Source: Gordonia paraffinivorans NBRC 108238
GTDB taxonomy: Bacteria > Actinomycetota > Actinomycetes > Mycobacteriales > Mycobacteriaceae
Assembly (NCBI RefSeq): GCF_000344155.1
Contig: NZ_BAOQ01000003.1
Span: 62,001 to 126,000 of the forward strand
Reading direction: 5' to 3'
DNA length: 64,000 nucleotides
The translations under genes were made by a program, and so were the position numbers. This document shows positions 42,317 to 50,212 of this stretch, in pieces (within the stretch, counting starts at the first letter, position 1; the number at the start of each line of letters is the position of its first letter). Below the pieces are notes generated by a model. The model searched no databases. It saw only the letters and a list, made by a program, of their open reading frames with translations, and was not told the DNA's origin.

Positions 42317-43291
42317 ATGACCGAGAACACCGCACCGTCCATGGCCGAGCTGCTCGGTGCCGACGCCCCGTCGAACTGGGGCAAGTGGGGTCCCGACGAC
42401 GAGGTGGGCGCCCTGAACTACCTCGACGCGAGCGAGGTGCTGCGCGGCGTGCAGCACATCAAGTCGGGCGAGACCTTCACCCTGCAGATCGAGATGGGTC
42501 GCAAGGAGAGCCCCGGCGATCCGCTGTGGCCGGGCCGCGAGGGCATCTCGCGCACCAACATCCTCGACGAGGCCTCGTGGGACGGCGACGGCGCTCCGCA
42601 GTTCCCGGGCGGCCTGCACTACGCCGACGACACCGCGAAGATCTTCCTCCAGGGCTCCACGCAGTACGACGCGCTGGGCCACGTCTGGTACGACGGCAAG
42701 CTCTGGAACGGCTACGACGCCCGCAGCACCGTCGACGCCCTGGAGAAGGCCTCGGTCCTGCCGATCGCCGAGAAGGGCGTGGTGGGCCGCGGCGTGCTCA
42801 TCGACATGGCGCGCCACCGCGGCAAGGAGTACCTGGAGAAGGGTGAGACCTTCGACCACAAGGACCTCGAAGAGGCCGCTGCCGCACAGGGTGTCACCAT
42901 CGAGCCGCACGACGTCCTCATCATCCGGACCGGCTGGCTGAAGTACTGGTACGACCTGAACGATCCCGAGACCTTCTACGACGGCTTCTGTGAGCCGGGT
43001 CTGACCTACTCGCGCGAGTTGGTGGAGTGGTTCCAGGACAAGGAGATCCCGAACCTGGTCACCGACACCATCGCCAACGAGGTCACCACCGATCCGGTCT
43101 CGGGTGTCGCGCTGCCGCTGCACAACGCCCTCATGCGCAACCTCGGCGTGGTGTTCACCGAGATCGTGTGGCTCGAGGAACTGGCCAAGGCATGTGCGGC
43201 CGACAACCGCTGGAGCTTCCTGTACGTCGCGGCCCCGCTGAAGGTCGTCAGCGGCACCGGCGCGCCGGTGAACCCCGTCGTCATTCGCTGA
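42317..43291 (+). CDS. Cyclase-family (PF04199) hydrolase with altered metal motif
   Basis: 324 residues. Recognised by GKWGPDDEVGALNYL, GLHYADDTAKIFLQGSTQYDA, GRGVLIDMARHRG, HDVLIIRTGW and NEVTTDPV. Relatives include kynurenine formamidase and isatin hydrolase, metal-dependent enzymes that open cyclic or formyl amides. The usual HxGTHxDxxxH signature is QGSTQYDALGH here, so two metal-binding His are Gln while the Asp and last His remain; this seems to be a subfamily feature rather than damage. AAGGAG lies seven to eight bases before the ATG. First gene of cyclase-ligase-dehydrogenase. Confidence 0.82.
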   Translation: MTENTAPSMAELLGADAPSNWGKWGPDDEVGALNYLDASEVLRGVQHIKSGETFTLQIEMGRKESPGDPLWPGREGISRTNILDEASWDGDGAPQFPGGLHYADDTAKIFLQGSTQYDALGHVWYDGKLWNGYDARSTVDALEKASVLPIAEKGVVGRGVLIDMARHRGKEYLEKGETFDHKDLEEAAAAQGVTIEPHDVLIIRTGWLKYWYDLNDPETFYDGFCEPGLTYSRELVEWFQDKEIPNLVTDTIANEVTTDPVSGVALPLHNALMRNLGVVFTEIVWLEELAKACAADNRWSFLYVAAPLKVVSGTGAPVNPVVIR

Positions 43292-43311
43292 GAAGGGTGA
43301 GAAGAGCAGAC

Positions 43312-44973
43312 ATGAGCGTCTACGACGACATGGTGTGGCGCAAGCATTACCGGGAGCAGGATCTCGCGCCGCGCACGATCGAATTCGACTCGGCCGTCGA
43401 CATGTTCGCGGCCACCGTGGCCCGGAATCCCGATGCCGACATCATCCGGTACTTCGACGGCGCGATCTCGGCGCGCGAACTCGACGAGCTCAGCGACGCG
43501 TTCGCGGTCGGCATCCTGGATCTCGGCTTCACCCCGGGCGACCGCGCCGTGGTCTACGCCCAGAACATCCCGCAGTTCGTCATCGCCCAGCTCGGCATCT
43601 GGAAGGCCGGCGGCATCGCCGTCTCGGCCAACCCCATGTACCGCAGCCGCGAGCTCGCCGAGATCCTCGTCGACTCCGGCGCCACCGTGCTGGTCGCGAT
43701 GCAGTCGCTGTACCGCGACGTCGCGCAGGAGTCGTTGCGCGACAACGAGACCTCGGTGCGCACGGTCATCACCACGTCGGAGCTGGAGTACCAGACCGCG
43801 AACACCGGCACGCTGGCCGGTGTCGAGGTCGTCGAGTGCCCCGACACGGTCGACATGGCGACGATGCTGGCCAAGTACCGCGGCCAGCGGCCGCCGAAGG
43901 CCGACCTGAACGGCGACAGCGTCGCGTTCCTCACCTACACCTCGGGGACCACCGGCCCGCCGAAGGGCGCGATGACCACCCATCGCAACGTGGTCTTCAA
44001 CGCGCAGACCTACCGCGACTGGGTCGGCATCGACTCGAACGACGTGATCCTCGGTGTGGCGCCGCTCTTCCACATCACGGGTCTCATCGCCCACATCGCG
44101 CTCGCCGAGCTCACCGGTGCCCCGCTGGTCCTGATGTACCGCATGGATCCCAAGGACACCATCGCGACCATCGAGCGGGAGAAGGCGACGTTCACGGTCG
44201 GTTCGATCACGGTGTTCATCGCGCTGATGAACGTGCCGGACGTCGATCCGAAGGCGCTGGCCAGCCTCTCCAAGATCTACTCCGGCGGAGCACCCATCCC
44301 GCCGAGCACGATCGCGGAGTTCAAGGACCGGTTCGGCCACTACATCCACAACGTGTACGGCCTGACCGAGACGACCTCGCCGTCGCATGCGGTTCCGTTC
44401 GGGGTGTCCGCCCCGGCCGACGAGGAGACCGGTGCCACCTCGGTGGGCGTGCCGATCTACGACACGATCGTCCGCATCGTCGACGAGAAGGGCAACGACC
44501 TGCCCGCGGGGGAGATCGGCGAGCTGGTCACGGCCGGTCCGCAGGTGGTCGCCGGCTACTGGAACAAGCCGGAGGCGACCGCCAAGGGCATCCCGAACGG
44601 CGTCCTGCACACCGGCGACGTCGGCTACATGGACGCCGACGGGTGGTTCTACATCGTCGACCGCAAGAAGGACCAGATCAACACCAGCGGTTTCAAGGTC
44701 TGGCCACGCGAGGTCGAGGACGTGCTCTACGAGCACCCTGCGGTGCGCGAGGCGGCCGTCATCGGCGTGCCCGACTCCTATCGCGGCGAGACCGTGAAGG
44801 CGTTCGTGAGCCTGCGTCCCGGCACCACCGCCGAGCCGCAGGAGCTCATCGAGCACTGCAAGCAGCGCATGGCGGCCTACAAGTACCCGCGTGAGGTCGT
44901 GGTGATGACCGACATCCCCAAGACCGCGACCGGAAAGCTGCTGCGGCGCGAACTGCGCACGGTAGGACAGTGA
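43312..44973 (+). CDS. Acyl-CoA ligase (AMP-forming)
   Basis: 553 residues. A3 loop TYTSGTTGPPKGAMTTHRN, A5 NVYGLTETTSPSHAVPFG, A8 HTGDVGYMDADGWFYIVDRK, catalytic Lys in PKTATGKLLRREL. It would activate the acid made by the preceding cyclase for beta-oxidation. It follows the cyclase gene by 20 bp and precedes the dehydrogenase by 28 bp. Paralogous to the minus-strand ligase at 39434, with near-identical A8 and hinge regions. Substrate unknown. Confidence 0.92.
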   Translation: MSVYDDMVWRKHYREQDLAPRTIEFDSAVDMFAATVARNPDADIIRYFDGAISARELDELSDAFAVGILDLGFTPGDRAVVYAQNIPQFVIAQLGIWKAGGIAVSANPMYRSRELAEILVDSGATVLVAMQSLYRDVAQESLRDNETSVRTVITTSELEYQTANTGTLAGVEVVECPDTVDMATMLAKYRGQRPPKADLNGDSVAFLTYTSGTTGPPKGAMTTHRNVVFNAQTYRDWVGIDSNDVILGVAPLFHITGLIAHIALAELTGAPLVLMYRMDPKDTIATIEREKATFTVGSITVFIALMNVPDVDPKALASLSKIYSGGAPIPPSTIAEFKDRFGHYIHNVYGLTETTSPSHAVPFGVSAPADEETGATSVGVPIYDTIVRIVDEKGNDLPAGEIGELVTAGPQVVAGYWNKPEATAKGIPNGVLHTGDVGYMDADGWFYIVDRKKDQINTSGFKVWPREVEDVLYEHPAVREAAVIGVPDSYRGETVKAFVSLRPGTTAEPQELIEHCKQRMAAYKYPREVVVMTDIPKTATGKLLRRELRTVGQ

Positions 44974-45001
44974 TTCGACGTCTTCTTGCAGGAGAGAGAT
45001 C

Positions 45002-46264
45002 ATGAGCTCAACACCCGCGGCCGACGCCGCGATCCATCCGGACCTCACCTTCCGTGCGCCCGCCGAGACCCTCGACCTCCGCCCGTCGCCGAAGGCCCTC
45101 GAGCTGCGCGAGAAGCTCATCGCGTTCATGCACGAGGAGGTCTTCCCGGCCGAGGCGCGATACGAACACGAACGCGGCGCGGCCGGCCCCGACGACCACG
45201 ATGTCCCGCCCGTCGTCGAAGAACTCAAGGCGCAGGCGCGCGCACGCGGACTGTGGAATCTGTTCCTGCCGTCGGAATCCGGGATCAGCCAGCTCGACTA
45301 CGCCGGTCTCGCCGAGATCTCCGGCTGGAGCCTGCACCTGGCACCGGAAGCGATCAACGGCCAGGCGCCCGACACCGGCAATATGGAGTTGCTGCACCTG
45401 TTCGGCACCGACGAGCAGAAGAAGACCTGGCTCGAACCGCTGCTCGACGGCACCATCCGCTCCGCCTTCTCGATGACCGAGAAGGACGTTGCCAGTTCGG
45501 ACGCCACGAACATCGAGACGAGCATCGTCCGCGACGGCGACGAGTACGTCATCAACGGTCGCAAGTGGTGGACCAGCGGCGCCGCCGACCCGCGCTGCAA
45601 GATCCTCATCGTGATGGGCAAGACCGACCCGTCGGCCGACACCCATCGCCAGCAGTCGATGGTCCTCGTGCCGATCGACACCCCCGGCGTCACCGTCGTG
45701 CGCGACGTGCCGGTGTTCGGCCGTCACGACCAGCACGGCCACGTCGAGATCGTCTACGAGAACGTGCGTGTCCCGGTCACCAACCTCCTCGGGGAGGAGG
45801 GCGCCGGATTCGCGATGGCGCAGGCGCGTCTCGGGCCGGGGCGCATCCATCACTGCATGCGTGCGCTAGGCGCCGCCGAGCGGGCCCTGCACCACATGGT
45901 GGGGCGGGCCAAGGCGCGCGTCGCGTTCGGCAAGCCGCTCGCCGAGCAGGGCGTCGTCCAGCAGCAGATCGCCGAGTCGCGCATCGCCATCGACCAGGCC
46001 CGCCTCCTGTGCCAGCTTGCCGCCAAGACGATCGACGAGCTCGGCAACAAGGCTGCGGCGCCGTACGTCTCGGCCGCGAAGGTCTCGGTGCCCCGGGTGG
46101 CGCTCGAGGTGATCGACCGCGCGATCCAGGTCCACGGCGGCGCCGGCGTCAGCGACGACGTCCCGTTGGCCGCGCTGTACGGCTGGCATCGGGCGATGCG
46201 CATCTTCGACGGTCCGGACGAGGTGCACCTGCGCACCATCGCCAAGCGCGAGCTGCGGCGCTGA
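45002..46264 (+). CDS. Acyl-CoA dehydrogenase, ACAD10/11-like
   Basis: FAD-dependent acyl-CoA dehydrogenase, 420 residues. KRSAFSMTEKDVASSDATN-type FAD/acyl loop (here RSAFSMTEKDVASSDA), then INGRKWWTSGA, and LGPGRIHHCMRALGAAERAL, the helix that is diagnostic for the ACAD10/ACAD11 branch, some members of which process 4-hydroxyacyl-CoA. The C-terminal QVHGGAGVSDDVPLAALYGWHRAMRI is also of that branch. GGAGAG precedes the ATG closely. Last gene of the cyclase operon; a perfect hairpin follows. Confidence 0.9.
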   Translation: MSSTPAADAAIHPDLTFRAPAETLDLRPSPKALELREKLIAFMHEEVFPAEARYEHERGAAGPDDHDVPPVVEELKAQARARGLWNLFLPSESGISQLDYAGLAEISGWSLHLAPEAINGQAPDTGNMELLHLFGTDEQKKTWLEPLLDGTIRSAFSMTEKDVASSDATNIETSIVRDGDEYVINGRKWWTSGAADPRCKILIVMGKTDPSADTHRQQSMVLVPIDTPGVTVVRDVPVFGRHDQHGHVEIVYENVRVPVTNLLGEEGAGFAMAQARLGPGRIHHCMRALGAAERALHHMVGRAKARVAFGKPLAEQGVVQQQIAESRIAIDQARLLCQLAAKTIDELGNKAAAPYVSAAKVSVPRVALEVIDRAIQVHGGAGVSDDVPLAALYGWHRAMRIFDGPDEVHLRTIAKRELRR

Positions 46265-46270
46265 CCGTGA

Positions 46271-46299
46271 CGGCCGGATGCAGTCTCCGCATCCGGCCG
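46271..46299 (+). terminator. Perfect 11-bp hairpin closing the cyclase operon
   Basis: CGGCCGGATGC (46271-46281) pairs with GCATCCGGCCG (46289-46299), loop AGTCTCC. Seven bases after the dehydrogenase stop; no T run. Confidence 0.7.
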
Positions 46300-46415
46300 C
46301 CCGGATGAATCTCCTCTCGCCCGCCTGCGGCGGATTGCCGGTCGGCTTACGCTGGGCCGCAGGTCACGACATCGACTGCGTGGCCGTCCGGGGGAGACAT
46401 CGTCAGGAGCGCGCC

Positions 46416-47060
46416 GTGAACCAAGCCGATCCCAGCCAGCAGGGCGGACAGTGGTCGCCGACCCCGCCGGGGGCGCCACCGGGCGGGGTCCCCGGTGGAC
46501 CCGCAGGTGGACCCGGCCCCCAATGGGGCCCGTCCGGCCCGGGCGGGTACCCGACCGGCGGTTGGGGGCCGACGCCGCCGATGGCGCCGCCGGCGAGGCC
46601 CCGTCCCGAGCCCGCGGTCCTCGCCGCGCTCGGCGCCGCGGTCGCCGGGGTCGTCACCTACTTCATGGGTTTCGTCAGCTGGGTCTCGGTGTCGGCCGCG
46701 GCCGAGGAGGACATCGACCGGTGGGGGCGTGACTTCGAGGAGGGGAGCGGCGGCATCCCGGGCTTCTTCTCCTACGAGGTCGTGCTCAACCCCGGCAAGT
46801 TCTTCATCCTGCTGGGGGCGATCGGCGTCGCGACGACTTTCACGCTCGTCCCGAGATACCGGAAGGCGCTGCCGTTCCTGGCGGTGGCCGCCGTGGCCGG
46901 CTGGCTCGCCCTGTTCGCCGCCGCCCTCGTCGTGCCGCCGTTCCTCGATCTCGGCGCCGGGGCCATCGTCGGCCTGATACTCGGGTTCCTGCAGGTGGCA
47001 CTGCTTCTGACGGCGTCGTTCTTGTACGGTCTCAGGAAGGATGACGTCCCACCTGCCTGA
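46416..47060 (+). CDS. DUF5336 membrane protein (34-kDa antigen-like)
   Basis: 214 residues from a GTG with AGGAG seven bases upstream. Residues 1-70 are Pro/Gly/Gln-rich and disordered; four hydrophobic helices follow (AVLAALGAAVAGVVTYFMGF, KFFILLGAIGVATTFTLV, FLAVAAVAGWLALFAAALV, AIVGLILGFLQVALLL). This matches the DUF5336 family, whose Mycobacterium member Rv0954 lies next to sucCD and is linked to the cell-division/septal region. Here about 15 kb separates it from sucD. The end overlaps the methyltransferase start by 20 bp. Confidence 0.85.
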   Translation: MNQADPSQQGGQWSPTPPGAPPGGVPGGPAGGPGPQWGPSGPGGYPTGGWGPTPPMAPPARPRPEPAVLAALGAAVAGVVTYFMGFVSWVSVSAAAEEDIDRWGRDFEEGSGGIPGFFSYEVVLNPGKFFILLGAIGVATTFTLVPRYRKALPFLAVAAVAGWLALFAAALVVPPFLDLGAGAIVGLILGFLQVALLLTASFLYGLRKDDVPPA

Positions 47061-47895
47061 CCCGCAGCGGCCGGGAATCGAGCTCCCGGCCGCGGTTCGC
47101 GACGACGACCCGCTGGTTGTCGCGCTCCGGCGCGCCGGCTGTGTGTTCGCCGAGGCGGAGGCCTCCCTCCTGCACGAGAACGCCTCGGGGCCGGACGAAC
47201 TCGACGAGTGGCGTGCACGCCGTGTGGCCGGCGAGCCGCTCGAGCACATCGTGGGCCGGGTGCGGTTCGGAGACCTGTGCTTGAGCGTCGGGTCGGGTGT
47301 CTTCGTGCCGCGGCAACGCTCGCTGCTGCTGGCCGAGCATGCGGTGCGGGCGGTGAGGGAGCGCGCGAATCCGATCGTGCTCGAGGCATTCTGCGGCGTC
47401 GCGCCGATCGCCGCGACGGTGGCGGCTGCGGTGCGCGGCACGCGACTGCACGTCGCCGACATCGATGACACCGCGCTCGTGCACGCGAGACGGAATCTGC
47501 CCGACCACGCGCGGGTCCACCACGGTCCGGGCCTCGAGGGGGTGCCGACCGGGCTCCGCGGACGTCTCGACGTGATCGCGGCGGTGCCGCCCTACGTGCC
47601 GGACCCGGCCTTCGACCTCCTCGCACACGAGGCCCGTGATCACGAACCGCGGCGGGCCCTGACCGGCGGCGCCGACGGTCTCGACCATGTCACCGCACTC
47701 GTCGACGACGCACGCGAGTGGCTGTCGGGCTCAGGCGTGCTGCTCGTCGAGATGAACGTCGCCCAGTTCGGGGCGATCGCCCGCCGGGAACGAGGACGAG
47801 ATCTCGACATCGACGCGATAGCGGGCGACGACGGGCAGACCGTCGTCGCGAGGCTGCGTCGACGAACGGCTTCCTCGCAGTCCGGTCGCCACTGA
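47041..47895 (+). CDS. PrmC/HemK-like methyltransferase
   Basis: 284 residues. SAM-binding segment VLEAFCGVAPIAATVAAAV (D/E-x-F/G-x-G-x-G variant) and ADIDDTALVHARRNL fit the N5-glutamine methyltransferase family, as does EHIVGRVRFGDLCLSVGSGVFVPR. The catalytic NPPY is AVPPYVPD here, so the Asn that positions the glutamine is replaced by Val; activity on release factors is doubtful. The last six codons and stop lie in or next to the first copy of a 30-bp tandem repeat, so the C-terminus may have been trimmed or extended by repeat change. Likely a divergent paralogue, not the housekeeping PrmC. Confidence 0.78.
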   Translation: MTSHLPDPQRPGIELPAAVRDDDPLVVALRRAGCVFAEAEASLLHENASGPDELDEWRARRVAGEPLEHIVGRVRFGDLCLSVGSGVFVPRQRSLLLAEHAVRAVRERANPIVLEAFCGVAPIAATVAAAVRGTRLHVADIDDTALVHARRNLPDHARVHHGPGLEGVPTGLRGRLDVIAAVPPYVPDPAFDLLAHEARDHEPRRALTGGADGLDHVTALVDDAREWLSGSGVLLVEMNVAQFGAIARRERGRDLDIDAIAGDDGQTVVARLRRRTASSQSGRH

Positions 47896-48000
47896 GCGCC
47901 CTCGGCGCGGTCCGGTCGCCACTGAGCGCCCGCGGCGCAGCCCAGTCGCCACTGAGCGCCCTCGGCGCGGTCCGGTCGCCACTGTGCGCCCTCGGCGCGT
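47881..48000. repeat. Four tandem copies of a 30-bp repeat
   Basis: Copies at 47881-47910, 47911-47940, 47941-47970 and 47971-48000, all exactly 30 bp, built on TCCGGTCGCCACTGAGCGCC plus CTCGGCGCGG. Differences between copies are few (for example CGCGGCGCAG in copy 2, CCCAGTC in copy 3, ACTGTGC in copy 4). The methyltransferase stop codon is in copy 1. The array has no spacers, so it is not CRISPR; it is a minisatellite/VNTR candidate. Confidence 0.9.
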
Positions 48001-48031
48001 TTCGTATGTGTAAACGATCTGCTCGGATCTC

Positions 48032-48068
48032 TTGCACGCCCATGGGCGGTGGTGCAGACTAATTGCAC
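48032..48068. promoter_or_regulatory. Two TTGCAC direct repeats flanking palindrome GCCCATGGGC
   Basis: TTGCAC at 48032-48037 and 48063-48068 (31 bp apart); GCCCATGGGC at 48038-48047. The region becomes AT-rich afterwards (CACAAAAATGTATTCAC), about 90 bp before the oxidoreductase start, so it is a plausible promoter/operator. Confidence 0.3.
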
Positions 48069-48155
48069 ACAAAAATGTATTCACTTAGCGGATCGGTGAG
48101 GTTCCCGAACCGCGAAGCCTCCTCGCGCCGAAGGCGCACAGCCCCTGGAGACCAC

Positions 48156-50117
48156 ATGCCGAGAACCGCCGCCGACTATCCGCACCTGTTCACGCCGGGT
48201 CGGATCGGAACCCTCGAGATCGACAACCGGATACTCAAGTCGCCGCAGAGCACAGCGACCTCCAACGCGGACGGTACCGTCACCGCGCGGACGGTCGAGC
48301 ACTACAAGCGACTCGGGCAGGGCGGTGTCGGCCTGGTCATGATGGAGTACAGCTTCATCGACTCCGACGCGAGCAAGGCGATCCACAACCAGCTCGGCAA
48401 CGCCCACCGCGAGCACACCCCGGGCCTGGGCTGGGTCGTCGACGAGGTGCACGCCACCGGAGCCCGCGTCGGCCTGCAGATCGCGCACGGCGGCCGGCAG
48501 AAGTTCCTCGGCACCGCTCCCATCAAGTCGGCCACCGACTCGTCGTGGTCGGATGTCGAGGGTCAGTACGGCGTGGTGCCGACCCCGATGACCGTCGACG
48601 AGATCGATGCGGTGGTCAGCGCGTTCGGCGACGCCGCCGCACGTGCCCATGCAGCACGCTTCGATATCGTCGAGGTGCATGCGGGGCATGGCTACCTGAT
48701 CACGAATTTCCTGTCGCCGCATACAAACTGGCGCACGGATGAGTACGGCGGCAGCTTCGACAACCGCGCGCGGCTGCTGCTGCGGATCGTCGACGACATC
48801 CGGGCGAAGGTCCCCCGCGACTTCCCGCTGAGCATCCGGTTGTCGGTCACCGACTACGAGCCGGACGGCATCCCCATCGAGGAGACCGTCGAGCTGTGCC
48901 GTCGTCTCGAGGCACACGGCGTCGACGTGCTGCACTGCTCGGGCGGGCACCACGCCGGCATGGAATGGGAGGTCAGCCCCTGGTACCAGGTGCGGACTCC
49001 CCACCGGTGGGGTTGGGAGAAGATCAAGGACGCGGTCTCCATCCCGGTCATCGCGTCGGGGTCGATCGTCTCGCCCGAGACGGCCGAGGAGATCTTGGCC
49101 TCCGGCTCGGCCGACTTCGTCTCCCTCGGACGCCCGCTGCTCGCCGACCCGGACTGGGCGCGCAAGGCGAAAGCCGGTCGCGTGCTGGAGATCACGCCGT
49201 GCATCCGATGCAACGACGGCTGCCTCCATCGCGGGCTGAACAAGGGGCGGAGCGTCGGCTGCAGCGTCAATCCGAGTGTCGCCGAGGAAGGCCGGTTCCC
49301 GGTGACGGCGGCCGAGGAGTCCAGGAGGATCGCCGTGATCGGCGGCGGTCCGGCCGGGCTCCACGCCGCCGCCGTCCTGCACGACCGCGGCCACGACGTC
49401 ACGCTCTACGAACCCGGTGAACTCGGCGGCCTGCTGAACCACGCGCAGGGATCGACGGTCAAGCAGGACCTCGCGGCACTGGCCCGGCACCTGATCCACG
49501 AGGTGTCGCGGCGCGACGTCCGGGTCGTCGCCCGGGCCGCGGACGCGCAGACGATCGCCGAGGGCGGATTCGACGCCGCCGTGGTGGCCACCGGCGCCCC
49601 GGACGAGTCGCCGCGGTTCCCGATCGAGGGGAGACTCCCGGTTCGCACGGCCGCGCAGGTTCGGGTGACCGATGCGCCGCGTGGCCGCGTTGTCATCGTG
49701 GGCGGTGGATTCCAGGGGTGCGAGGTCGCGCTTCGGGTGTCGGCGGCCGCGGCGACAGGCGAGGCGACCACGGTGACGATCGTCGAGTCCAACGACGGAC
49801 TGCTCGCCGGCGAGGAGGTCTTCACCGACGCCGAGCGGCTGCCGCTGTTCCTGGACGCGGCCGGTGTCTCGGTCCGGTGCGGTCACACCGTCGTCGGGAT
49901 CGACGACGAGGGCGTCCGCGTCGAGACGGCCGGGGGAGTGGAGACCGTTCCGGCCGACGCCGTCGTGCTCGCGCTCGGCCGGCGTCGTGCCGACTCCGCG
50001 CTCGCCGACGAACTCGAGGCCGCCGGCGTCGACGTCCGGGTCATCGGCTCCGCCCGCGAGCCGGGGCGCGTGTTCGACGCCATCCACACGGCGTTCTTCA
50101 CCGCGCGGTCACTCTGA
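48156..50117 (+). CDS. NADH:flavin oxidoreductase with FeS and FAD domains (2,4-dienoyl-CoA reductase type)
   Basis: 653 residues. N-terminal Old Yellow Enzyme FMN barrel (LFTPGRIGTLEIDNRILKSP, QIAHGGRQ, EVHAGHGYLITNFLSPHTNW, then RTDEYGGS), a 4Fe-4S site with the pattern C-x2-C-x3-C-x11-C (CIRCNDGC...GCSVNP), and a C-terminal FAD/NAD(P) module (IAVIGGGPAGLHAAAVL, VVIVGGGFQGCEVAL). This is the layout of bacterial 2,4-dienoyl-CoA reductase and trimethylamine dehydrogenase relatives, which reduce enoyl or alicyclic substrates. Start chosen at the ATG with TGGAG seven bases upstream. Followed by a VOC gene. Confidence 0.92.
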   Translation: MPRTAADYPHLFTPGRIGTLEIDNRILKSPQSTATSNADGTVTARTVEHYKRLGQGGVGLVMMEYSFIDSDASKAIHNQLGNAHREHTPGLGWVVDEVHATGARVGLQIAHGGRQKFLGTAPIKSATDSSWSDVEGQYGVVPTPMTVDEIDAVVSAFGDAAARAHAARFDIVEVHAGHGYLITNFLSPHTNWRTDEYGGSFDNRARLLLRIVDDIRAKVPRDFPLSIRLSVTDYEPDGIPIEETVELCRRLEAHGVDVLHCSGGHHAGMEWEVSPWYQVRTPHRWGWEKIKDAVSIPVIASGSIVSPETAEEILASGSADFVSLGRPLLADPDWARKAKAGRVLEITPCIRCNDGCLHRGLNKGRSVGCSVNPSVAEEGRFPVTAAEESRRIAVIGGGPAGLHAAAVLHDRGHDVTLYEPGELGGLLNHAQGSTVKQDLAALARHLIHEVSRRDVRVVARAADAQTIAEGGFDAAVVATGAPDESPRFPIEGRLPVRTAAQVRVTDAPRGRVVIVGGGFQGCEVALRVSAAAATGEATTVTIVESNDGLLAGEEVFTDAERLPLFLDAAGVSVRCGHTVVGIDDEGVRVETAGGVETVPADAVVLALGRRRADSALADELEAAGVDVRVIGSAREPGRVFDAIHTAFFTARSL

Positions 50118-50118
50118 C

Positions 50119-50147
50119 CCGATACCCCGAATCTGTACGGGTATCGG
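50119..50147 (+). terminator. 9-bp hairpin after flavin oxidoreductase
   Basis: CCGATACCC (50119-50127) pairs with GGGTATCGG (50139-50147), 11-base loop. It could equally be an operator for the VOC gene 66 bp downstream. Confidence 0.5.
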
Positions 50148-50212
50148 TTCGCACACAACAGAATTCCCATACCGGGCGAAACGGTGACGATGGTCATCAG
50201 GAGAGGAACAAG

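Noticed and set aside
47881-48000. CRISPR array
   Set aside because: The 30-bp copies are contiguous with no spacers and no cas genes are nearby.
47640-48068. Minus-strand decapeptide-repeat protein (RAEGAQWRPD units)
   Set aside because: Arises only because the 30-bp DNA repeat is in frame; it has no ribosome site and overlaps the methyltransferase.
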